Assembly (NCBI RefSeq): GCF_026262505.1
Contig: NC_067204.1
Span: 14,774,522 to 14,838,521, forward strand
Origin: Trichomonas vaginalis G3
Taxonomy: Eukaryota > Parabasalia > Trichomonadida > Trichomonadidae
Direction: 5' to 3'
DNA: 64,000 nucleotides
Under the pieces are notes generated by a model. It was not told the origin of the DNA. It made no database searches and was given only the letters and a program-made list of their open reading frames with translations. Below, one piece after another: positions 49,511-57,821 of the stretch. Position 1 is the stretch's first letter. Every line of letters starts with the position of its first letter. Both the position numbers and the translations under genes were made by a program.

Positions 49511-49891
49511 ATGAAACCGATTTTAAAAATAAATGAAACAAAGGAGGATGAAATAAATGAAAGTGGAAATGTTCAACAAAAAATAAACGTTGTTAAACCA
49601 ATTACTGAAATAAAAATTTTTTCATCTGTTGAAGAATTTAATGACTATTATGCTAATAATAAAAAATTATTTGAAGAATTGACAACATGTAAATTGAATA
49701 AAATGTTTAAAGTTGATGGATTCAAAATTTCAAAAATAAAAGGAGTGGTTAGTTTGAAATCTATTCCTCAATCAAGAATCACCTCATTAATGAAAATAGA
49801 TGATTTAACAAAAAGAATAGAAATTATTGAAGAAAGAATGAATCAAATAATTGATTTCATAAATCATGACTCGTTGAGCCTGGGTCCTTAA
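49511..49891 (+). CDS. 126-aa element protein, unknown
   Basis: A polar protein (MKPILKINETKEDEINESGNVQQKINVV...) with a C-terminal helical stretch (IDDLTKRIEIIEERMNQIIDFINHD) that could be a coiled coil. The leader is TTTTTATTTAATGATAAATG. It overlaps by four bases the 3' end of the convergent gene at 49888-50373. Confidence 0.5.
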   Translation: MKPILKINETKEDEINESGNVQQKINVVKPITEIKIFSSVEEFNDYYANNKKLFEELTTCKLNKMFKVDGFKISKIKGVVSLKSIPQSRITSLMKIDDLTKRIEIIEERMNQIIDFINHDSLSLGP

Positions 49892-50373
49892 AACCCATCA
49901 CTGAGTTCAAGGTTATATTCATCAAATATTTCATTATTAAATGCAACTTCTGCTAGTTTATTTATTTTTTCAATACGATCATTTGAAAGTCTATCGTTTA
50001 ATTTTTTCTGAAGTTTTTCATTTTCTAGTTCTGAAACTTTATTTGGATGATATTTAAACTCGTTAAATTCTTTTTCCTCAGTTTTGATCATTAATTTACA
50101 AAGAACTTTTGTGGTTGGAATTCGTTTAAACCATTTATCATTAATATTTGTTATAAATTCAATATTCGGAATTAATTCCCAAATTTTTGCATTTTCAATT
50201 AATTTATTATCAAATGCAAAAGCAGTGGGTTTAATATTATGTTTACCTTTATAATATAAACTTTCTACATAATCATCGAAATAAACATCTACTTGTTTAA
50301 CATTTTCAAGAATTGGTGAAAGAGCATCCATTAATTGATTGACGGTTACGAATCTTGATCCACTCATTTTCAT
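49888..50373 (-). CDS. 161-aa element protein, unknown
   Basis: A complete frame (MKMSGSRFVTVNQLMDALSPILENV...). The N-terminal part is globular, and the C-terminal part has a helical NEKLQKKLNDRLSNDRIEKINKL segment. No family is recognised. It is the last unique gene before the right terminal repeat. An alternative start is the ATG at 50367. Confidence 0.5.
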   Translation of the reverse strand: MKMSGSRFVTVNQLMDALSPILENVKQVDVYFDDYVESLYYKGKHNIKPTAFAFDNKLIENAKIWELIPNIEFITNINDKWFKRIPTTKVLCKLMIKTEEKEFNEFKYHPNKVSELENEKLQKKLNDRLSNDRIEKINKLAEVAFNNEIFDEYNLELSDGF

Positions 50374-50418
50374 ACAAATTAAAAAAATAAATTATTCAAA
50401 AATGTAAGACATGAATTT

Positions 50419-50610
50419 TTAATTTCTTTTATTGGTTTCATATTCATTAACGTTTAATAATTCACAGTCTTCCTTTTTAAATAAATGTTTTATGTATTCA
50501 GGATTAAGAATTCTATAATATTGCTTCCCTTTAAATCTTTGAATATAAACAGGAACACCATCCTCTAAAATTCGATAATTCATTTTATCTGGTTTTACTT
50601 GTTGGGTCAT
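50419..50610 (-). CDS. 63-aa frame from the right terminal repeat
   Basis: The first 61 codons are the same as those of the 126-aa gene at the left end, because they lie in the terminal inverted repeat; the frame then ends two codons into unique DNA. It has the same promoter. Whether it makes a product is unknown; it may simply be a by-product of the repeat. Confidence 0.45.
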   Translation of the reverse strand: MTQQVKPDKMNYRILEDGVPVYIQRFKGKQYYRILNPEYIKHLFKKEDCELLNVNEYETNKRN

Positions 50611-50737
50611 TTATGTAAGAATAAAAAATAAATTATGTTTAAAATTAATGTTAAAAATAATGATACAAAATCGTTCAATATTGTATGAATTCTTACGTTT
50701 ACAAAAAAAGTCACATAACCCATCATACCCTACTACT
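50428..50737 (-). repeat. Right terminal inverted repeat of element 2
   Basis: The inverted counterpart of 29557-29866, ending ...CCCTACTACT, followed by the target duplication GATTTT (50738-50743). Confidence 0.95.
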
Positions 50738-50743
50738 GATTTT

Positions 50744-51243
50744 TGAATCAAATATATTTTAACTATTAAACTGATAGTGCAGATGTGGCCTATACGAGTT
50801 ATACAACTCAAGTTAAAGAATCATTTAATCTAATTTATCCATCAAAATCGGCTCATTGATAATTCAATGCAGCTAAAACTAATTAGACAATAGGAATTAA
50901 GCAGCAAATAGTAAACATTTCCAATTTTACATAGTTGTCTATCATATCATATCAATGAATTGAAACAATCTTTTATTCTCAAGGATTTTTATTTGCAATT
51001 ATTAGAGTTGCATCTTAAAACTATAATGCCATAAATGGTATTATATAGTGGACTTAGTTCTAAATATATTTTCTTGATTTAAAATTCCTGAAGTATCAGT
51101 TACAATTCCTCTCAATTACACAAACTTTCCGAAAAGTGACAATTAATTACACAAAGAAATCACTATCATTAATATATGCATTAATATTCTAATAATAATT
51201 TATTGGCAAAGTTCGGTTTTGACAAAAATTGACAAAAATTTTA
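50744..51243. other. Intergenic region
   Basis: AT-rich sequence between element 2 and the next host gene. GACAAAAATT is repeated in tandem just before the ATG at 51244. I see no gene. Confidence 0.5.
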
Positions 51244-52023
51244 ATGACCCAACCCTCGCTTATCGTTCTTGCTGTTAAGCGTGCAATGGAAAAGGGCAAA
51301 GCAACCTATGATAAGCAGATCGGATCCTATAGTACATTTTTCGTAAACTCAAAACTTGAAACTACTGAATGTCCAAAAGAAAATTCTAATGAACTCTTAG
51401 ATTTTTATATTGATGATTGCAAATCAGTACTTCCCAGTAAATTATCTGCAGATGAAGCTAGCAAAATTAGATCAACTTTAGAAATCATTCAAATTACTTC
51501 AGCTTTAGATGATGGTAGTTGCGTAGGCACGTCTGTCGTTCAGTCATATAACAACGAAAATGGTAAATTATATACATTTTTATACTCATTTACACCAAAG
51601 AATTCTGAAATTATTGCCCAAACATTAAATTCAGAGTTCTCGATCAGAATGGCTGAAAGAATCTTTGTATCTCGTAGATCTAAGATTATTCTTAAAATTT
51701 GGAAGAGAGAATGGGAAGAATATCAGAAGATTCCAGCTGTTATTTCACAAGACACAGTTGTTCAGACATTATCAATTGCTTTTGCTCCATTCGTTTATGG
51801 TGTATTCTCTGGCCCATCCCAAGTCATTGATGATCTCAAGGCTCAGGCTAAAGCTACAACTCAGACAACTGTTAAGGACTACCATCGTATTATTTACAAC
51901 CCAATGAAGAAGATGGAAGTTCTCGTCACAGATCCAGAAATTCTCAAGATTATCCCAACAAGATGGTTCAAGACTTCTGGTAGCTCTATTGTTTATCCAG
52001 TTGACTATAAATTTGATCAATAA
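51244..52023 (+). CDS. Host protein of unknown function, 259 aa
   Basis: Starts at the ATG at 51244 (MTQPSLIVLAVKRAMEKGKATYDKQ). I do not recognise it. It looks globular, with mixed alpha and beta character, no signal peptide or membrane segment and no cysteine cluster. The middle (FLYSFTPKNSEIIAQTLNSEFSIRMAERIFVSRRSKIILKIWKREWEEY) is helical and charged. Codon use is more C-rich in the 3' half, as in the RPA2 gene, suggesting reasonably high expression. Confidence 0.7.
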   Translation: MTQPSLIVLAVKRAMEKGKATYDKQIGSYSTFFVNSKLETTECPKENSNELLDFYIDDCKSVLPSKLSADEASKIRSTLEIIQITSALDDGSCVGTSVVQSYNNENGKLYTFLYSFTPKNSEIIAQTLNSEFSIRMAERIFVSRRSKIILKIWKREWEEYQKIPAVISQDTVVQTLSIAFAPFVYGVFSGPSQVIDDLKAQAKATTQTTVKDYHRIIYNPMKKMEVLVTDPEILKIIPTRWFKTSGSSIVYPVDYKFDQ

Positions 52024-52712
52024 AAATAACAGCTTACTTTTAGTCAGCTATTTTAAATAAACTTAAACATTTTTTTTTCTGGAAAATTTATTTCTGAATT
52101 TTGAACATTTTGAATAGTTATTATCGAGACCTATCATCATTCCAACATAACACATGATATACTATCTACAATACACCTTAAGGAAATGAAGATCTTGGAT
52201 ACAATACTTTTTTTATATTATTTCATGGATGAACGATTTAGAAATAAGCATATTTAAAAGCAATAATGATTGATCTTTGAGTAGCTTTAATACTTAGATA
52301 AAAATCCGATAAATGTTTAAATAATTATATGTATTTTCAATGTGTAATGCAATAAAATTCTCCTCATCGAAATTTTATGTATCAGGCCTTGTTTTAATTA
52401 AACTGATATGCATAAATAAATTAAAAATATCTTAAAAATACACAAATAATAAAAAATTCCAAACGCGAACATTAGTTTACCTTATAAGCGTAGAGACAAG
52501 ATTAGTTTTGGCTGCGTTGTGTAATTATTCCCGTTTTTTCTCGTATTGTTGAATTCAAAAATTTGTCACTCTTGAAGAGCAAAATCTAGATTTTAGACTA
52601 TTTCTCAAAAATATATAATGCATTACTAAATACTAATTTATTTATCAGATAATTATATCAATTTATTAAAAATGTCTCAATTTGAGAGGGTCGCTGAAAT
52701 TTGGGATTTTGG
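52024..52712. other. Intergenic region
   Basis: AT-rich; no gene visible. The last part holds the promoter of the RNA polymerase I subunit gene. Confidence 0.5.
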
Positions 52713-52718
52713 TCATTC
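52713..52718 (+). promoter_or_regulatory. Trichomonad initiator (TCATTC)
   Basis: TCATTC lies three bases upstream of the ATG at 52721 and fits part of the TCA+1Y(T/A) consensus. It supports the chosen start, although such a short leader is extreme. Confidence 0.5.
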
Positions 52719-52720
52719 AA

Positions 52721-55700
52721 ATGATTCCTCAACGCCCACCTGAGGAACAGTATAAGGATCTTTGTCATTTTCTTAGTCCACACCTTGAATCATTCAATTG
52801 GGCCGTGAATACCGGTCTCCAGAAGATTCCAGAGTGGATTCCAGAACAATTTGTCAAGCGCGATGGCGACGATCGCATTTTACACTTCCATGTTAAAGAA
52901 TTAACACTCACAAAGCCATACGATGCACGCGGAAATAAGATTTATCCATATATGTGCCGTCTTGGAGGACAAACATATGGAGGTTCTTTAAATATCATTC
53001 TCGAAGCAGCTATTAATGACCTTCCACCAAAGAAATTTAGTGTTGTTGCAAACAACATCCCAGTTATGGTCAACAGTGACCTTTGCCATCTTAAGGGCTT
53101 AACACCACAAGAAAAGGGCGCCTTGATGGAAGAACCAACCGAGGCTGGTGGCTACTTCATTTACTCCGGTTATGAGAAGCTTCTTCGTCTTCTTATTCTT
53201 AATAGACAAAACTACGTTTTTGCTTTGAATCGTCCATCATTCCACTCTCGTGGTCCAACATTCACAAACTTCGCCACATCTTTCCGCTCAATGGCACCAG
53301 ATTGCTCCTCAATTACAACAAATGTTCACTATCAGAACACAGGCAACATGGTTGTCCTTATCCCAATCCAGCGCAGAATGTTCTTCGTCCCACTTCCAAT
53401 CCTCTTACGTGCTCTCGTCGAAGTTGATGACCGTACAATTTACGAATCAATCTGTGGCCAAAACCCAGACTCATTCTACTCAGATCGTGTCATCGCTACA
53501 CTCCGCTATGCCTCAGAACTCGATATCCATACAAGAGCTGGCGCTCGCGACTTCCTTGGCGCTCATTTCAGGACAGTTTTACAATGCCCACGCCATTTCA
53601 CAAATGAAGAGTGCTGCGAAGTTCTTCTCAAGCGTAACCTCTTCCCACATCTTTCAGACGAAGCGCCAAGCAAGAAATTCGACCTTCTCATCTACATGAC
53701 TCGTCGTTTACTACAGCTTGTCAAGGGAGAGATTCTTCCAGACAACATGGATGCAAACTCCGCCCACGAACTCCTTACACCAGGCACTCTTTGGCTTCCA
53801 GCCCTTTCAGATGCAATTACAGACTTCTTGAAGGCTACAGCGGCCAACGTCTACAAGGATGAGAAGAACGCGATCGACGACTTCGATGCCCTTCAAACAA
53901 TTCTCAAGAAGAACGCATCAGGTGTCGAAAACAGAATGCGCTACTTATTCTCAACAGGCTCTCTCCGTGGTAACTCCACTCTTGGTCTTTCACAGACAGA
54001 AGGTCTTTCCATCATCGCAGAAAGAATCAACTACTGCAGATATCTCGCTCACTTCAGATCAGTCCATCGTGGTGCTTTCTTCACAACAATGAAGACAACA
54101 GCCGTCCGTTACTTACTTCCTGAGTCATGGGGATTCATGTGTCCTGTCCACACCCCTGATGGCGGTCTTTGCGGTCTTTTGACTCACCTCGCCAGATTCT
54201 GTGAGATTGTCACAGGTGATTCTCAAGGATTCAAAGAGATCGTCCAGATCTTCACCAACTACGGCATGGTTCCATTCCTCGGCAGCGGCGACATGGTCCC
54301 TGTCATTGTCGATGGCCGCGTCGTTGGCTCCATCCGCGAAAGACTTTCCTCTGCAGCTGTCGAAGCCCTGAAGACAGCGAGAAGGAAAGGAATCATTCCG
54401 AAGATGGCCGAAATCGCAGATCTCCCTGCCGGCTCATTCACACGTTCCATCTACGTGTTCCTCAACCAGCAGAGAATGATGCGTCCTGTTTTCAATGTCA
54501 AAGCGCAAGAACAGGAATACGCCGGTCCTCTCGAACAGATTTTCATGGATATCGCATCCAATCCAAAGGACGAATCCAAGGCATACAGAGAGATCCACCA
54601 CACAGCGATGTTATCATTGATTGCCTCTCTCACACCATTCTCCGACTACAACCAGTCACCACGTAACATGTACCAGTGCCAGATGGCTAAGCAGACAATG
54701 GGATATCCATCACACAGAGAAGCAGCATCAACAGAAGTCAAGACATACCACGTTCACTATCCACAGCGTCCTATTGTCAGAACAATGGAACAGGATTCCC
54801 ATGCCTTGGAAGATTTCTTGTTGGGAACAAATGCATGCGTTGCAGTTCTTTCATACACCGGTTATGATATGGAAGATGCTTTGCTCATCAACAAGTGCTC
54901 TGTAGAAAGAGGTTTCGGACATGGCTGCATCTATAAGACACATAGATACACAGCTGAAGAAATCGAGTCCAACTCTTACTTCTGCAACACTAAAGATGGA
55001 GTCATTGTCGATCCAGATTTAGATGCAGATGGTCTTCCTTTCGTTGGCCAGAGAGTTTCAAAGGGCTGCAAACTCTTGAGAGTATACAATCCAAAGGAGA
55101 ACAAGGAGAGAATCATGTCATACAAGGATGGCGAAGATGGTTTCGTCGACAAAGTCATCACAACAACTTCAGATGATGGAAAGAGAGTTCTCTCAGTTGT
55201 CCTCAAATTCAGAATGGTCAGAACACCAACAATCGGTGATAAGTTCTCATCTCGTCACGGCCAAAAGGGTGTCTTCTCATTCCCATGGCCACAAGAGAAC
55301 ATGCCATTCTGCGAGAACGGCATCACTCCAGACGTAATCATCAATCCACACGCCTTCCCATCACGTATGACAATCGGTATGCTTATCGAGTCAATGTGCG
55401 GAAAGTTGAGAGCTTCCCAGGACTGCGCATTCTTCGATGCTACTCCATTCACACACGATGAAAAGAACAGAATCACAGATGAAGTCGGACAAATGCTCGC
55501 AAAGGAAGGATTCGAGTACTACGGAAATGAAGCGATGTACTCAGGAATCACTGGCGAACAGTTCAAGGCAGACATCTTCATGGGTGTCGTCTACTACCAG
55601 AGATTGAGACACATGGTCGGTGATAAGTACCAGGTGAGAGCAACAGGAAAGATGAACAACATCACAAGACAGCCACTCAAAGGTCGTAAGAAAGGTGGTG

Positions 55701-56035
55701 GTATCAGACTCGGTGAAATGGAACGTGATGGTTTGCTTGCACAAGGTGTTACATTCCTCCTCAGAGACAGATTCATGTGGTGCTCTGATGGACACGTCGC
55801 TAAGCTCTGCAACAGATGCGGTTCATTCATGTTCACACAGACAAAACATGATGAAAATGGTGTTGAAGAGACTTACTGCACTTACTGCAAGAAATCTGGT
55901 AACTGCACTTCTGTTTACGTTCCTTACGTTTTGAGATACTTGTGCGCTGAGTTCGCTGCTATGAACATCAGAATGAAGTTCTCTACTGAAGAACACAGCC
56001 ATGCTCATGTTGAAGAAGAGATAAAGGAAGAATAA
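52721..56035 (+). CDS. RPA2: RNA polymerase I second-largest subunit
   Basis: A 1104-residue catalytic subunit that transcribes ribosomal RNA genes in the nucleolus. Family blocks in order: PHLESFNWAVNTGLQKIP (N-terminus), PVMVNSDLCHLKGLTPQE...GGYFIYSGYEKLLRLLI, RYLAHFRSVHRGAFFTTMKTTAVRYLLPESWGFMCPVHTPDG (fork/lobe), NACVAVLSYTGYDMEDALLINK and RTPTIGDKFSSRHGQKG (active-site region), RLGEMERDGLLAQG, and a C-terminal zinc site CNRCGS...CTYCKKSGNC. The HRGA and LLPESWGFLCPVHTPDG-type blocks and the zinc site fit Pol I better than Pol II or III. Codon use is strongly biased to C-ending codons, as in highly expressed trichomonad genes. I chose the ATG at 52721; an earlier ATG at 52672 is in another frame. 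Confidence 0.93.
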   Translation: MIPQRPPEEQYKDLCHFLSPHLESFNWAVNTGLQKIPEWIPEQFVKRDGDDRILHFHVKELTLTKPYDARGNKIYPYMCRLGGQTYGGSLNIILEAAINDLPPKKFSVVANNIPVMVNSDLCHLKGLTPQEKGALMEEPTEAGGYFIYSGYEKLLRLLILNRQNYVFALNRPSFHSRGPTFTNFATSFRSMAPDCSSITTNVHYQNTGNMVVLIPIQRRMFFVPLPILLRALVEVDDRTIYESICGQNPDSFYSDRVIATLRYASELDIHTRAGARDFLGAHFRTVLQCPRHFTNEECCEVLLKRNLFPHLSDEAPSKKFDLLIYMTRRLLQLVKGEILPDNMDANSAHELLTPGTLWLPALSDAITDFLKATAANVYKDEKNAIDDFDALQTILKKNASGVENRMRYLFSTGSLRGNSTLGLSQTEGLSIIAERINYCRYLAHFRSVHRGAFFTTMKTTAVRYLLPESWGFMCPVHTPDGGLCGLLTHLARFCEIVTGDSQGFKEIVQIFTNYGMVPFLGSGDMVPVIVDGRVVGSIRERLSSAAVEALKTARRKGIIPKMAEIADLPAGSFTRSIYVFLNQQRMMRPVFNVKAQEQEYAGPLEQIFMDIASNPKDESKAYREIHHTAMLSLIASLTPFSDYNQSPRNMYQCQMAKQTMGYPSHREAASTEVKTYHVHYPQRPIVRTMEQDSHALEDFLLGTNACVAVLSYTGYDMEDALLINKCSVERGFGHGCIYKTHRYTAEEIESNSYFCNTKDGVIVDPDLDADGLPFVGQRVSKGCKLLRVYNPKENKERIMSYKDGEDGFVDKVITTTSDDGKRVLSVVLKFRMVRTPTIGDKFSSRHGQKGVFSFPWPQENMPFCENGITPDVIINPHAFPSRMTIGMLIESMCGKLRASQDCAFFDATPFTHDEKNRITDEVGQMLAKEGFEYYGNEAMYSGITGEQFKADIFMGVVYYQRLRHMVGDKYQVRATGKMNNITRQPLKGRKKGGGIRLGEMERDGLLAQGVTFLLRDRFMWCSDGHVAKLCNRCGSFMFTQTKHDENGVEETYCTYCKKSGNCTSVYVPYVLRYLCAEFAAMNIRMKFSTEEHSHAHVEEEIKEE

Positions 56036-56659
56036 AGTAACAAACAAAAATATTTTTTAGAGATTTGAATAAATAAAAAATTTTGCTTTTTTTTTATTTT
56101 GAACTAAAACAAACTTTAAAAGAGAAACCATTATACTTCTCTAATGCTTTCATTTGTTAGATTTCCATATTTTTCATGGTTCTGATCATTTTATCTTCTG
56201 AATTTTGTAGAAAAATTCACTTCCGGAAAGAGATAATATGAAAAAAAATTCATACAGACAATCATTTTGCGTGCTCCACTTTGAAATCTTCGAACAAGAT
56301 CTTATTTGGTTAGAAGGGAATTTTCTGATAAGAAATCATACCAATATTCCAAGTGTAACATTTGTGCTATATAATCTGGTTAAAGAGACTCGGATATCAT
56401 ACAACAAAAAATGGAAGAAATTATGGAAGAAAAAATTTGAGAGCGATAATGGAAGAAAAAAATTTTGAAATAAAGGAAGTAAAATTGAGAGCAAAAAGGG
56501 AAGAAATTTTTTTTGAAAAGGAAGAAGTAAAATTTGGGACTGAAGAATATTGCTAAAATCCAGTATAAAATTTTGGTCGTTATTCTGACATCGAGGAAGT
56601 TCCTCATTTTTTTCTTCAAGTGATTTTAATTCAAAATCTGCCATTTTATAACTGAAGAT
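56036..56659. other. Intergenic, purine-rich low complexity
   Basis: No convincing gene. From about 56405 to 56535 the sequence repeats phrases such as ATGGAAGAAAAAAATTT and GAGAGC; small open frames here are by-products of this bias. Confidence 0.55.
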
Positions 56660-56665
56660 TCACAT
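56660..56665 (+). promoter_or_regulatory. Trichomonad initiator (TCACAT)
   Basis: TCACAT lies two bases before the ATG at 56668 and resembles TCA+1Y(T/A); it supports that start. Confidence 0.45.
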
Positions 56666-56667
56666 TG

Positions 56668-57264
56668 ATGGAGCCTAACTGGAAAGAAATTGGAGAAAAT
56701 ATAGGGAAGTATGTTGACGATGAGCAATTCTTGTCGAAAACAAAGCCTCAAGATATTTGCAAAGCTCTTAGTTATGCAAAATTAACTTGTTGCCAATTTT
56801 CAACATTGTTCACAAACCTTTCAAGGTTCTATGGTAAGCAAGACATGCTCACGATGCTTATTCGTGCACGTACAGATTCTTTGAAAACTCGTGAAGAATT
56901 ATATGAAGTTTCAGAGACAATCTCATCTGTTCTTGGCATTCACGTTCTTAATAAAATACTTGCATTCTCCCTGAGCAATAGAACAGCTCCGACAAGTCCA
57001 AGAACTCAAACTGCTCCTGCAAATCCAGATATAGCTAATCAAATTTTTGTACAATCTAGAGATAAAAGATACGAATTTAAACATGTTAACACCAATATTC
57101 CTGTTAAACAATTGAAGAAAATGATTTTTGATATAGATGGAATTGCAATCGATCAGCAAAGACTCTTATTTCGAGGAATACAGATCGAAAATGATAAGTT
57201 ATTAAAAGATTATGATATTCGTGATTTATGTGTAATTCATTTAGCTGTATATCCGAAAAATTGA
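56668..57264 (+). CDS. Ubiquitin-like domain protein
   Basis: A 198-residue protein. The N-terminal part (about 1-105) is helical and of no recognised family. A Ser/Pro/Thr-rich linker (about 106-122) follows. The C-terminal 75 residues form a ubiquitin-like fold (IFVQSRDKRYEFKHVNTNIPVKQLKKMIFDIDGIAIDQQRLLFRGIQIENDKLLKDYDIRDLCVIHLAVYPK). The QQRLLFRG...L.DY.I...CVIHL spacing matches ubiquitin's [22 protein letters not shown]. There is no C-terminal di-glycine, so it is not conjugated. It may act as an adaptor to the proteasome or a ubiquitin-binding partner. Confidence 0.8.
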   Translation: MEPNWKEIGENIGKYVDDEQFLSKTKPQDICKALSYAKLTCCQFSTLFTNLSRFYGKQDMLTMLIRARTDSLKTREELYEVSETISSVLGIHVLNKILAFSLSNRTAPTSPRTQTAPANPDIANQIFVQSRDKRYEFKHVNTNIPVKQLKKMIFDIDGIAIDQQRLLFRGIQIENDKLLKDYDIRDLCVIHLAVYPKN

Positions 57265-57821
57265 TGCAAAGATAGCTATCTGAAAAACTCTAATAAAATA
57301 TACTTATTTAAAAAAGTCGTATTATTCAATTTTTGAATAGATTACATTTTTCATTTTCTAAGAGTGAGAGAAAATTATTAAATTTGATGGCTTATAATAG
57401 GCTGCCAAAGCAAAAGCAAGTATAAAAGTTTCTAATTATGCTTAAATTACAGATTACAAGACTTCGAGAATGTATAATAAAGTGATAAATGTTTCGAAAA
57501 GAAAAAGAATTGAAAGCTTTGTAATTCCAAAATCAATCTTAAGGATTCAATACTTTAGTTTATACAGTTATTCAATTTTTAACACTGACAGTTATTTTTT
57601 GCCTAAGATAGATTTGATATTAATATGAATAAACCTGAATATAGCTTACTCTATCTTTTCACTGTTTCAAAATCTAAAAAAGATCTCTGGATGAAGACTC
57701 GAGATAGTGAACCCTTAATTGATTCATATAATGATATTATCTAGATCTAATCTCATACACAGCCACAATTAAATACTGATGTTTATATATCTATATAATT
57801 ACAAACAGTTTATTTTTTAAA
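57265..57821. other. Intergenic, convergent 3' ends
   Basis: AT-rich sequence between the ubiquitin-like gene and the 3' end of the Prp16 gene. I see no gene or structured repeat. Confidence 0.55.

Larger units (their letters stand above)
29557..50737. mobile_element. Maverick/Polinton element 2, looks whole
   Basis: A 21,181-bp element bounded by 310-bp terminal inverted repeats and a 6-bp target duplication. Its parts, left to right, are: two small genes, protein-primed DNA polymerase B, integrase, small genes, primase-helicase, KilA-N protein, two fibre-like proteins, small structural candidates, packaging ATPase, probable major capsid protein, two short amphipathic proteins and further small genes. 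I did not recognise an adenain-type cysteine protease. All core genes are open, with at most one or two doubtful interruptions among the accessory genes. The terminal repeats look identical, so the insertion is very young. It lies between genes, not inside one. Confidence 0.95.
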
